Source: Rostratula benghalensis (lineage: Eukaryota > Chordata > Aves > Charadriiformes > Rostratulidae). Taken from it: a stretch of DNA of 64,000 nt. Numbering within the stretch: position 1 is the stretch's first letter; the number at the start of each line of letters is the position of its first letter. This document shows, in pieces, positions 51,701 to 63,775 of this stretch. Made by a program: the position numbers and the translations under genes. Below the pieces are notes generated by a model. That model worked only from the letters and a program-made list of their open reading frames with translations, did not search any database and was not told where the DNA came from. Location of the stretch: NCBI GenBank assembly GCA_013399305.1, contig VXAI01000009.1:1-64000 (forward strand). The letters run 5' to 3'.

Positions 51701-54650
51701 AGCCCATAAACTGTCTGTATCACATCAGCTCCTGCCACATGAGGTTTATCACAAGAAGAGTAGAAAGCCAATGCATCAAAATTATAAAAATTGTTTCTAT
51801 ATCAACATCAACCAACCAATTTTAAATATCAGCCAGGATAACTATTTTTTTAAAATGCTAAGAAAGAGATACTGCATTTCTTTGCAATTATTTATTAAGA
51901 GAATTAAGTCACTAAGCATGTCACTAAATCAAATTCTCCAGAAAGCTGATCTCCAAACCCAGTGGAGCTAAGAAAGTATGAATTACAGTACGCATTAAAA
52001 ATAGACACTTGAAAGTGAAAATGAAAGTTGAAACACAAGCAGCTGCAGTCAGAAGGAAGAGATTCTTCACACGTACCAGAGAACAGGCAAACTACAATGG
52101 AACTGCTGGCTCTACTGAAGTTCATTCCCCAAGATCTGTCACTGATGATTTCAAGACACATCAGAACAGATGAAAAGCAAGAGAGAGTGAAAGAGGAAGA
52201 AACAAGCCGAAAGTAGAGGCCTTGTATGGAACATTCAACTTTTGAGGCAGAAGCTGGGGCTTTCCTACCATTATTGCTTGCTTTGGCATTCTTAGCGAGC
52301 TGGGCCCGAGTGGCAGCAATTAAACTATCATGGGCCAGTTCTTGGACTCGTAGGAACCATGGGGTACTGCTGTCTGTGCTATCATGAGAGAGAAAGTCAT
52401 TCCCAGAATCTTCCGCTTCATCTTGAACAAACACCAAGTGCTCTGCTGGAGACCCAAGCCCTAGAAAAGAAGAAAACTTCATGAAACAGGAGGGCAGTGT
52501 TAGAGGGAATTTTTTTTTGCTTCCCAGAGGCTAGTGTTCATGGCACAGATGCAATAGCTGCACTGAAAAAGTCTCCACTGACCTCTACATTGTAGGAAGC
52601 TGTTGATGATTAAATGCTCCTGAGATATCCAATAATGCCCAGCAAATTTCATGATCTTTGCCATTCACAAGCAGCAGGGACAGTTGCATCTCCTGCATTG
52701 GTGTCTGAGACATATCCAGACAGATGACAAACAGAAGGAGAATTACCTGCTCTCGTTAGGTTGAGAAGAATAAATGAAGTGCTGTCACTGGGCTGGAGGT
52801 CTTGCAATAAACTGGAAGTCTCTGGAGTTGACAGAAGTTCTGATGGTTTCTGTACATTCTGTACCCTTGTTTCCTCTCCATCGGGTCCCACATTTACCTG
52901 GAGACTTCTCAAGACAGCAGATGAGGAAACATCTTTGGAAGAATTAGTGTGACTTGGAGAAGCGAGATCTCTTTCATCATCTAGAGAAGAAAGCAAAACC
53001 AGAGTAAATAAAAGTATAAATACACTATGACTAAAAGATACTTACAATGTTATTTTTCTAGGAAAAAAAATTGAACTTGACAGAGATTGGAGGAATGAAT
53101 TTTCTAACTAGTCAGACTTCAACTGTTAAATGAGAAAAATTTCAGTCACCCTTCTAAATTTGTTCCCCCATCCCTGCAAGGCCTAATCAGAAGAGGCAGC
53201 ACACCACGGAGGTGCAGTGAGACAGCTGTATGAGGGGCACACTGGCAAAGATCTGCTGCATAGATTTTACCTGGCAACATGAGTCTGTTGCATTCTGAGG
53301 TCTCAGTAACAGGAAGGAGAGAAAGACAGGTGATGTCTTTTGGTTCCGACTCCACCAGCCCTTGCCCCAGTGGAATCGAAGTATTCTGAACAAACTGAAC
53401 CAGCAGCTGAAAAAAGATACTGCAGATTAGGTCAAGAGCAGCACCAATCATTTAAAAAGGTACTAAACCCAGTCCATTACCCCCTACTGTCTTCTAGAAG
53501 ACACTGACTATAACTCCATGAATACACATCAAAGGAAATGGAAGCTTTTCAATTTACATTAATGACAAAGAAGGAATTGCTTTTATTTGTCATCATGTCT
53601 TTAACATACAAGAAACAGCTCCGGATCATCTCAAGCCACTCTGAAAGCTACTTAGGCTTCACTTCTTTTTAATTAATCTTTTACCAAGATAAATTGTATC
53701 AATATATGCCATGTTTTAAGGCATATTTCCCTTTTTAATTCATCTATTGCCACTTGATATGTTACTATGTTCTAACTTCACAAGCATATGGTTTCGATGC
53801 TCAGCTTTTGGTACAGAAATGTTTTAAAATCATTGTTTTAAATACTTACCTGAAAGAAAGTTGGCCTTTTTTAAATAAAAAAGCAAGCAGAAGACTAGTT
53901 GCAAAGATGTCTAGCTAATGGCTATTCAAAATAGGCAGATAATGATCAGCGGGACAAGGCTGGGATGACAAGGGGGAGAACACGGGCAGTCTTATCCAGC
54001 CAAATCAGCTCCTCCTAAACCCATCAAAGATGGACAATTAAAGCCATTGTCCTTAGTGTGGAACCCACCCACTAAGGGGATTCAAGAGAAGAAACTCCCT
54101 CCAGAAACCTATGCAAAATAAGGGTGACTATTGCATAAAAAGGTGCTGGACTTAAGACTAGGATGCATTCCCTGGGGAGAACTTTGGGAGAGATCTGGGG
54201 GATTGTGCAGTATTTATTATGCATTAAGGGAAGGCCAAAAGCAGGAAAAGGAATGAATCGAGGTGGAATCAAGGGCAGAACAAACACTGGAAAATGGAGG
54301 TGGTGGAATAAAAGAGGTCCATTCCATACATAAGTTGGTCAATTCTGTTGTCTGGCACGGCCTAACCATTGCAGTCTGCCCTGTCTTCTTATTCAACTCC
54401 ATCCCTATTTCCTGTGGGATCGCGCTCTCTAGAGCACTTGTGTGTGTCATACGCTACTGAACTCTAAGCCAGACTAGTTGGCAAGCAGTACCAGAGGTGT
54501 GGGGACAAATCCTGGAGACACCCATGAAGGTTTTCTCTAGGCAGCAGCCCTTGGAAAGAGCATCAGGCTCTTTGTGCTGCCTGTGCTTATGTGGGTAAAG
54601 CTATAAGCATCCTACCTGTGTTCATCTGTTTGGCACCAGTCACGTTTATA

Positions 54651-54683
<33 letters not shown>

Positions 54684-57600
54684 CACCTGTTTGAAAACTG
54701 TACTAAACCCCACTAGTGGCTGGATCTAAGATCAGAGATAGGGAGCCACCCTCATGTTGATGGGCCCAGGAGGTGAGGTGCCCAGGTGACTCAGTCCAGC
54801 AGACTGAAGGATCCTCAACATCACTCAGCTCTTGCAATGCAAAAAATTGCTTCCGGCTAACTCCTATAAATTTTCATTTATAAAAAAGGAACTTGACATT
54901 TGAAAAGGAACTGGAAGTCACAGAAATGCCCTTCCTCACCCCTGAAAGTCTTCCCATGTTTAACCAGGTTCAGAGCAGCAAAGCATGTGCCTTGTTTACT
55001 CTTTCTGTCCCACTGACAACACAGAATCTCAACATTTCAAGCTTTTGTCAGACTACTGGATATAATCCTGGACCCCACTTTACCTCCAAGACACAGACAC
55101 TGAAATGAGATTCTCTTTTTCCCTTACCAGTGCCACAGCAGCCCATACTAAAATATTCTGATTTAACAAAGGAAGTGCTGCTGGGAGTTAGAAGGTAACA
55201 GCCCAACTTTTGCAACAGACTGAACTAATTCTTCGGTGAACTCCACAAGTTTTTAAACAAATATAGTCTCAAATCCCTGCCCTGTGCGAAATTAAACTTC
55301 TGGAGACCAGAAAGCCTGAAAGGGGTCAGTTGGAACAGACTCAGACACATACTCCACATTTCAGAGAAAACACTCCTCAAAAACCAAATATAGAATCTAT
55401 TTATTTGGTTCTAAGTTCTGTTAAACAGACTTACTCCTGTATCCACATTCTCAAAATATTTTGAAAAAACACAGAAGAAAGAAATATGGAAAATAACAAT
55501 ATACCAAAAACTTAACCCTCAAGTCACTATTCCTTATCTCTAGGAAACTCCTTGACGTAAAGATCCTGCCTAGCAAACAACCATAGGCAACAAACTTCCT
55601 TTATCTTTGGCATTCAGAAGGAAACTGTACAAGACAGTTACAGAAAAGCTACCACCAGCTTTGTGACACGTTTTAGCACGCATTTACACCGAGTCCAGAC
55701 AGAACTGTGTGGTGAGAGGGTTCATCAGTGTCCAAAGAAACAGACTAAAAAAGCGTGATACTCCCATGGTGTATTTGCCCATGGGAGTCACCAAACATTT
55801 TATTCTTATTTTATATGTTGTGATTGTCTCAGTATTTAGTTTTCAGAACCACTGGTACCCAATTCCAAATGGTTTCTATAGCAGATACCAGCCTTCTGAG
55901 CCTCTCCTACACCAGGACCAAGCTCACTAAATCAAAGAAGCTGCGAAGAGAACTTAACAGTCTGGGCTCTGGTTTCTTTCTGCTTATTTCCTCTCATGAA
56001 AATACTGGAAATATTGACACTTCCTCACACAGTTTTACTTCAAAGAGTTACTGCTGTCACAGCCCTGAAGCCTCAATTGCCTTGAGTAGCCCTGCCCTCC
56101 AACGCCCCACTGAGGGGCCTGGCCTGTGCTCCCTAGTTCCCTTCAGAGCTGTGTTGTAGGTTTACCTGTCTCAAGCCCTGTCTCCTGGATGAACCTCGGA
56201 ATTTCACTGCACCAGTGTCTCCAGCTACTTCTGATTGGACTCTGGATAGACCCCAGTACATCATTTTGCCTTGTCCAGGGCTGTGGATGGACGTTGTTTG
56301 AACCACCTGCCTCTACCTGCCACACTCAGGTGCTGCAGGTCCATGCCCTGGTAAGGGAGGGCACTGCTGGCTCCCAGTTACCCTTGCTCACCCAGCAGCC
56401 CATCATCACTGACAACTACAAAGGTAATAATTAAGTCTTGAAGTCATTCAAATAGCAATATGCCACTTGAACTAGGCCACAAGCCAGACTGCAGTTTAAA
56501 AAGTTAGCTTTTTTTCCTCTTAGGTGTATTACAGGACTATCCAGAGAACCCAGTCAGAAGAGGAAACTATTTTTATGTTATAAAAAAAAATTAAAAAATA
56601 AAAAAAAAAAATATGAGACAGTCCCTCCTACAAGGCAATGCATTCTAATTTAAGATTAAAAAAAAATAGGAGAAAGAGGAGGAAAAAAGAAAAGGGAGTT
56701 AGGAATAACAGCAAGGCAACCAGAATAAAGAAGTTGGACTAAAAAACGTGAGCAGCAAGATGGTTCTAAATTACTGGATTGTCTTTCATTTAGAAGCTGT
56801 TCATGATCCCTACTCAACCACAAAACACATATTTTATGAATTCTTCCATTTTTATACAGCAAGCCTTAGAAAAACTTTTCCCCCTACTATAGAAAAGCTT
56901 TGTTTCAAACTCTCCTCTTCCACACAGAAATGTTAAGCCACCAGGGAAAAGCAAAATGCAGCAGCCACAAGCAAGTGTTCAAAAGAAAATAAGATAATTT
57001 TCATTTTCTTTGTAAAGTAGTATCAAGCTAGTACAGAGAATTAAAAGGGGGCAAAAGAACAAAAGTATCAGAATCATGCTCATTGTTAAAATGTGGAATA
57101 ACCCCCCCAGCCCTTCCAATAAAGTAAAGCAAATCAATCACAAAATATATCCCTCCCTACTCTACATCAAATAATTCAGAGAAAATAGAAATTTTCATGT
57201 GACAGTTGTCTTGACAAGCACACATTTTCAGAAACCATCTTTCCTGTTCAAAACCATTTAATACCTTTGTGACAACTACAGCAACCAGAATGTGTGGGTA
57301 GGGGGGAAACTAATTACAAAACACTGCACTGCTTTTTTACGGTTCTTTCAATTTGTTTTCATTTTTTTTCAGCTGAAAGCAAATTGAAAATTGCAGGGGT
57401 ATCTGGTAGTTGGCTATTCAGCCAGATTAAGAGGAGAAGTGATAAATTAAATGCACAGATACACAAACTCTAACAAACTGCAGATAAAAGAGAGCAACAA
57501 AGACCAGAACTCCTGGGATGCTGATGGATGGGCCATTAAAGGAACAACTTGAGCGTGACCTTGAAGAAATTTGATGAGAAACTTTGTAAAAGAGAGGAAT

Positions 57601-60600
57601 AATATTATCATAGGTTACAACAACACATCTCACAGGCAAAGAGCAAACTTCTTATGGGATATGGGGCACATTCTGGGACCAGGTAAAACTTATTATTAAG
57701 GTGTCTTAAGAGGAGGCTGTGGGAATGTGAAAAACTTAGGGATACTTAAGGGAAGGATCAAAGGCAGGGAAAGGGAGGGATCAAGGTGAATAGGAGAGGA
57801 ACAACCATAAGGAAGGGGGCGGGGGATAATGTGAGTTGACCACATGTTAGCACACTGCTCTTCCTCATCACTGCAGTCTACCCCATCTTCTCAAATGCTG
57901 TTTGCTCCTAAATAGTTTCCAAGTACGTTCATCTAGTTAACTTCACGTTGGACTAGCCTGGGAACAGGACAAAACCACAATCTGGAAACTCAGAATCCTG
58001 GCCAGAGACTGGATTAAAGAGCCTGGGGCCTGGAGATGGATACTGGAAGATGTCAAGGTTTGGCAGAGACTGGACATATCTGTGATTGTGAGTCAGCACA
58101 TCAGCTGAGAGAGCGTATGTAGCATACATACACTAGCAAACGTCAGCCCTGCTTACCCGGTGAGCAGGCAATTAGGCTATCGGTGGTCATCCTGTTCCAA
58201 GTGAATGCCATTTGTGTTTGTGGGTGCCTGTAAAGGTACCATCCTGCCGTGTGTGTTTACAGCCACACGTGTCTGTACTGTCAACATGCGCACAGACACA
58301 CATTTGCAGCTCAGCCTGAGCCTGAGACTTCTGCCTGCACCTGGGAACCATCCAGTGGCCTCTTAAGGACCAGGAGGGGAGGAATCTCTTGGATACTACA
58401 GTTTTTCAGATCTCGTAACCACGTAATAGCTGGCATGACAACCAGGATCCAGATGGGCTGTAAGTATTCCTGAGATGGTGTCTATAGAATCCCTATGTAA
58501 GGAGGGGACTGATCCTTCACAAATATGGCCAAAATGCTAGAATTTGTAGCAAAGCAGAGAGAACATCTTGGAGCATCTGAATAGGAATAGGAATGGAAAC
58601 TGAATGTACAGAATAGTAACAGAACACAGAAGGAATTATAAGAGCAAATAATAGCAAATATATCCCTTGCAATTCTAAATAAATTTTAATATTAACTGCA
58701 ATGGATGACATCCTCAAGTTAGAGACTCACAACTTTAGAAGCCAGATGTGAGTCATACTGAGAGAACCTCTAAGACTTGGAGGGACAAAATGAGCAAAGT
58801 TCAGCTGCATCTTGCTATGAATAATTTGCATTTTGGCTCCACCATACCACTTTCTTGAGTCTACTCTCCTTTTACTCTTCTGCTGAAGCACCATGTAACT
58901 CTGAAAGTCCTGTACATGATGTAGACAGTGTATGTACTAAAACTGCAGTTTGCATCCCACAACAGAACTTCTTGATCAGCTGATTCAAGAGTAAAGTGTC
59001 AGGCAGCTGCTTGCTTTGAGATGGGGGTGGCTGCAAGGGACAGGGGTCCCAGCCCAGCTACTAGTATTCAGATCTCTCCCCCCACCAGACAGCTAGATGA
59101 GACTCCCAGAGCACCAAGAACCATGTTTTTAATCAATACTGGTTCTGTTCTAAATACAGCCAGTGAATCACTACAAAATCAAGAGGTCAAAAGAAGATTT
59201 AGCAGAGGGAGAGGGGAAAGGAGGGGCTGGAGCTGAAGGGCAGGAGGCTGTTTAGCTGGAAACCACGATGCCCTCCTCCTATAGAACCTGTGGGGAATTA
59301 ATTCCTTCACAAGAGCCTTGCCTTGTGAGGTACTAATGAGGAGAGGAAGGAGAGGCTAAAACACCTCCCTCTACCCCATTTTCAATTACCAATTCAATTT
59401 ATAGGCCAAAGTTGTACTTTACTCAATTGTGCAACTGCTACTCCCAACAGCAGAAAGCACCCTGCAGTAGACCAGTGTGATGGAGGCAGCTTTAAATATT
59501 TGCAATTGTAACAGATCACCCTGAAGGCTTAAAGCATGCAAAATGTAGATTTTATCAGTTCCCTGGGGAATGCTGGTAATACATCTTTGGGGGCAGGGAA
59601 AGAAAAAGCTGATCCATCTGCCCCTACAAACTGCCTCCAAGCAGCTTTGTAACTTCCTATGAAAGGAGGATTCACCTTAAGTGTTAAAATTTTATTGTCA
59701 CAGTGGTGGCTTCTTTAGGGATAAAAGCAGTAACAAAGAAGTTTATGCAATCCATCCATAGTGCTTTGACTAATATTATCTAGATACTACAATAATACAG
59801 TTAGTTCTTAGTTAATACCTTTTCTCCATAGTAGGGGATATGAAAGAACATCAGTGGCCACAGAATTATGGTGCCATGGCTCACCAGATCACAACTGAGT
59901 TTCACAGATACTTGAACTGCTGTTTGAGACAGGTTTAAAAAGTTCCACGTTAGAAGAGTAGAAAATAGTAGAACAATCAGAACCAGAAAGAGGTATGTAT
60001 AGATCTGGTAATCCAGAATGCAAATGAATCCATATTTGTAGTATAAAGCAGCCTTGATCGATACCAAAGAACATGGTTCAGAAGACAGCATCTATGGAAA
60101 GGATGCCCTCTGCAACCATCATTTTCATGCTTCAGGCCTGTTCCTGCTGAGAATGACCTACTCTGTTCTGGGCCTGCTGGAAGGAAATGCAACTCTGCTA
60201 TGAGGAAATAGGACTATTATGTAAACATACCCAATTAACATATACCTTACTAAGTCAAAAAAATACAAGATGCACTTAGAGCTTCAAGAAAGGAGGGGAA
60301 CAAGCATTCCAACTATCCTGATCCCTGGCTATCAGAAATAAGCTATGAGAATTCACCCACTCACAGACTGAAGTTCCCCACTTTATCATTCAGAGCTGGG
60401 AGGAAATTTGATAGAAGTTATAAGCTATCAACCACAAGGTAAAAAAATAAAGAAGTCCTTTTGCAGCCCACACTGAGACCATGCAGAACTACTGTTAATT
60501 TGCAACTTTTCCAGGATAGTATGATTGGATTGATTGCTCCATTAAGAAACAAATACATTATTACATCACCTGGGCTGTGATGAATGACCAGCATGTAATC

Positions 60601-62092
60601 ATCATTCCCTTTAGAGTACCAGTTTAAAATACCTGCTGTATTACATAGAGACTGGAAAGGGATAGAAACAGAAGACTCAACAATAGCAATTGTATTTACA
60701 GTTGTGAACTTCCCCAAAAGGTACTTCATAGCAGACCAAAGTCCTTTGCTCTAGGACCTTCGCCCTCTGAAGAGGTAACTCTGAGAATCAAAAAGGCAAG
60801 GACACAAAACAACACAGTCCTCTGCACTTTTAAGTGGAAGAATGTACAGACAGCTGGCTAATTGCTATTCAGCCTAGAAGACAAAGGCAAGAAACAGGAG
60901 AGGTAATAAACTGACCACACTGATACAACTGTGTTGAATTTAACAAACTGCAGGCAGTTGAATCTAGCAAATTACAGGTTAGAGTAACAAAACCCACAAC
61001 TTCTCAGACACTGTCAATGGGGCACTGCTGAAGTGAAATCTTGAGGAAGTTCAACCAGAAATTTTGTAACTGATAAAGAAAACAAAGTTGTCCTGGGTAT
61101 AGGAAAGATCAAACTTATTGGATGGGACAGGGACTGCAGAATGTGTAAAACTTGTCATACTGTTTTGGGGGGAAGAGTCAAAGGAGAAATCAAGGTGGGT
61201 AAGTGAAGAAAGAACCATAGGTAAAGGGGAGAGAAAAGACTGATCGCTGCAGTCCCTTCTACCTACTTACTAAACACATTCCTAAATAATCTCCCTCCAA
61301 CTGAGTGCACTTCTAGTGAACTTCTAATTAATTAACGTGTGAGTAGGAGGCAACCAGTCTGGAAAAACCCAAGATCTCAGCCAGAAACGGGCTAAAAATC
61401 CTCAGGTCTGGGCCCAGATAGCAGAAAGACTTCAGGCCTGGCAAAGCCCCAAGACATCTGTGAATGTGAGTATACAGGAGTTGAGTGATGAGGGTATAGA
61501 CATATTCCACTAGCAAATTTTCTTGTTCTTTGTGCTGTTTGTGTTTACCTGTGTAAGGGTTTATCTGTTTGTGGCCAGCTGTGCATGCACTGTGCACACA
61601 AACACACACGGCTGCAATTCACACTCAGCTGTGCTACCAGTGCTGCTGCCTACCAGTGCTGCTTAATGCAAACACAAAAAATAGAACTGGCTGATGCTAA
61701 CAGAATAATTCAGACTCCCCCAAACCAAGTAAAGTCAGCTTGGTTTGAGGGAAAGAAGCAGTCAATACAGTAATTTATTTTATTCTTGTAACAGAAAGAA
61801 CATTATAATAGGGAAAAAAAGTAACATAACCTGAGAACAGGCAAGAGTATTGGCTAACACTTCAAAGGAGGGTAAAAAACCTGCAACGTTCTTCAAACTT
61901 TTACCACTCAAATCAAAACACAGAAGCAATAGAAGATGCCACTGAAAACAGTTTAAGAATTAATATGTAAGCAGCAAACTGAGTGGACTCATTGAACTTT
62001 TTCAAAGTGTTACCCGTGAACGTTCCTGGAAACCAAACCCAGTTCACACAATTGCTCACCTCAGGTTTGGACTCTAACTCATCCGATAACAT
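45772..62092 (-). CDS. ZNF410: ZNF410, five-C2H2-finger regulator (3' end open)
   Basis: ZNF410 is a nuclear C2H2 factor; in mammals its main direct target is CHD4, through clustered sites (established). Coding exons in transcript order: 62092-62060, 53406-53271, 52980-52747, 52460-52269, 51503-51344, 50585-50404, 47737-47648, 46605-46480, 45909-45772. All join in phase to residue 430; the last coding exon(s) are uncertain. It begins MLSDELESKPE, identical to the mammalian start. Five fingers lie at about 229-370, opening with CTVEGC, CPAEGC, CTELGC, CEAQGC and CQIC; each ends in a His pair. Most linkers are THNGEKP/HTGEKP type, but the one before finger 5 reads HSGVKP. The N-terminal half is acidic and Ser-rich. 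The 8.6-kb intron after exon 1 carries three copies of an LTR-like repeat and a (GT)15 run; other introns show nothing notable. Confidence 0.94.
53955..54720 (+). repeat. LTR-like interspersed repeat, copy A
   Basis: The segment shares ordered blocks with copies at 57.46-58.33 and 60.93-61.68 kb: a GGAAGG..AAAAGCAGG purine-rich block, TGCAGTCTGCCCTGTCTTCT, CCAGACTAGTTGG and a GTGTGT/CACCTGTTTG end. Divergence is substantial and the ends are approximate. It lies in ZNF410 intron 1. Confidence 0.5.
54653..54682 (+). repeat. (GT)15 microsatellite
   Basis: This is an uninterrupted dinucleotide run of 15 units. It falls where the other repeat copies have a short TGTGTTTAC-type block, so it probably expanded from within the repeat. 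Confidence 0.95.
57460..58330 (+). repeat. LTR-like interspersed repeat, copy B
   Basis: The segment contains GGAAGGATCAAAGGCAGGGA, CTGCAGTCTACCCCATCTTC, GGCCAGAGACTGGATTAAAG and a GTGTGTTTACAGCC end in the same order as copies A and C, on the same strand. No open frame of interest is present. It lies in ZNF410 intron 1. Confidence 0.55.
60930..61680 (+). repeat. LTR-like interspersed repeat, copy C
   Basis: The segment aligns by eye with copy B over CTTGAGGAAGTTCAACCAGA, GTCAAAGGAGAAATCAAGGT, CTGCAGTCCCTTCTACC, CAGCCAGAAACGGG and GGCCTGGCAAAGCC. It lies in ZNF410 intron 1 in the same orientation as copies A and B. Confidence 0.55.
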
Positions 62093-63383
62093 TGATTCAA
62101 GTGTCCGATTCCTGCTGCTATCCTCAGCAAGGCACAGGGTTTTTTTTTATTTTTAGTTCAGAGAGAATGATGCTCCCTGCTCATTCTCATATTTTCCTAA
62201 GTGTAAAACAGTGCAGCAGTCCCTCTGCAGGAAGCTGTGTTGCGCAAATATTCAATTTAACCTAAAAACAACAAAAAAGGGAAATATAAAGAGGCAGGAA
62301 CCAAAAAGGCTATTTACCACATTTTCTTTGCAATAGCTCATTTTTTTCAATGTAAAAGTGAGATGCTTGTCCTGGAAATTTAGGGGTTCAACTGAGAAAT
62401 GACACAGAACATGCAAGAGACAAGGAGGCTGAATTCCCAGCCCACGGAACAGTGAAATCATCCAAACTGTTGATGAAAGGCAACCATCTACAAACAACCT
62501 GTCATCAAGAAAACCCTGCTTTTCCTGTCCGTTAACATTACGTTTCTGATTATGAGACATATCTTGATGAACACAGGCAGGTTAAAAGTTATTTCACAAC
62601 CCCCCAGCCAATGTTTCTTCTTTGGGCTACAAGGGAAAATGAATACAAGTTTATATCTATTTTTACTACTGGGAAAGCACTCAGACACTAATGACAGGAG
62701 AAGAAAGTAAACTATGTACACTTCTTTCTGCCCCCTTCCATCATATTTACAAATATACTGAATATATTTAAAAAAATAACGAGGATACTGGTTTCAGCTA
62801 AAGGGCAACTAAAAGCTTTCCTCTGGTACTCCTGACAGCAGGCAACACAGCCCAAGCTGCTGCCGTGAAGGGGCAAGACAACGAGCACAGGGAAAGCTGA
62901 GTAACTCGGAGCAACGCACGCAAGCGTTGGGACAGCTCAGGAATATTCCCGCTCGTCCCCGCGCTGTCCCCTGTCGGCCCGCAGCCGGGAGAGCGGGCCC
63001 CGAGCGACCCACGGGAACGACGGCCGGGGCTGCCAGGCCCGGCTGCCCACAGGGGGCACGGGGAGGAGGGGGCAGCCCGACAGACACCGGCCGGACCCCG
63101 GGGCGGGAGGCAGAGAAAGGCCCCGTCACTGCGGGGCTGGCGGAGGCCCCCCCCCTGGCGGGGGCCGCGCCCCTCCCCCACACCGGACAGGTGCGGCGCC
63201 CCTCCCCCCCCGGCGGTGTCTGTCCCTCACCGCGACCGGCGGCCCAGACCTCCACCGCCGCCGGGTGGGAGCCACCCGTCCCCCGCTCCCCGGCTTGCTC
63301 GGCTCCCGTGCCCCGCAGAGGGAGGAGAGTCCTGGAGGAGCGCCTCTGTCGCCTCCGTCCCCTCCTCCCCCAACCCGCCTTAC

Positions 63384-63430
63384 CGGCATCTCCGCCGCCC
63401 GGATGTGACGCTGCACCCAACCGGAAATGC
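63384..63430 (-). other. ZNF410: Candidate ZNF410 5' UTR exon (start unknown)
   Basis: On the minus strand GATGCCG|GTAAGG gives a near-perfect donor at 63384/63383. An AG pair at about 62112-62116, just ahead of the coding start, could be the matching acceptor, although the tract before it is not pyrimidine-rich. The transcription start would fall near the ETS-like motif. Confidence 0.45.
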
Positions 63431-63475
63431 CGGAGCTCCGGGGGCGGGGGAAGCGCCACTCCTCCAGCTCGATGG
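63427..63475 (+). other. Candidate first exon of a divergent transcript
   Basis: The + strand reads ATG at 63427 followed by an open frame (MPELRGRGKRHSSSSM) up to a good donor GTGAGC at 63476. I do not recognise the peptide. It may be a 5' UTR or first coding exon of the next gene to the right, or an unstable promoter-divergent RNA. Confidence 0.3.
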
Positions 63476-63775
63476 TGAGCGCTGTAACGAGCGCCGCTTC
63501 CCCCCCCTCCCCCCCACTCCCTCCCCGCTCACCGGGTGTTGGTTCCCGGCAGCGTCACCCCCCCGCCCCCCCGGGGCCTCCCGCCGCTCCCCCGCCGCTC
63601 CGGGTGGGGGGGGGGCAGCGCCGGAACCAGCCTGGGCCCGGCCGTCCCTAGGAGCCCCCGGGAGCGGGGGTTCCGGCCGCCTCCCTCAGCCCCGAAAGCG
63701 ACAGCTTGGTGCTGGGGTGTTTTCCCGGCTCCATCGGGATCGTTACCGGGGCTGCAGCCCGATTCCACTGAAAAT

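Larger units (their letters stand above)
62880..63770. promoter_or_regulatory. CpG-island promoter of ZNF410
   Basis: A dense GC/CpG block lies about 0.8-1.7 kb upstream of the ZNF410 start codon on the minus strand. It contains ETS-like CCGGAAAT at about 63421-63428 and divergent splice donors within about 90 bp (minus at 63383, plus at 63476). Long overlapping open frames on both strands here are compositional. Confidence 0.7.

Noticed and set aside
62809..63459. Long minus-strand frame (216 codons) and overlapping plus frames in the right CpG island
   Set aside because: Pro/Gly/Arg-rich in every frame, which is compositional. The ZNF410 coding start is already fixed at 62092 by the conserved MLSDELESKPE exon.
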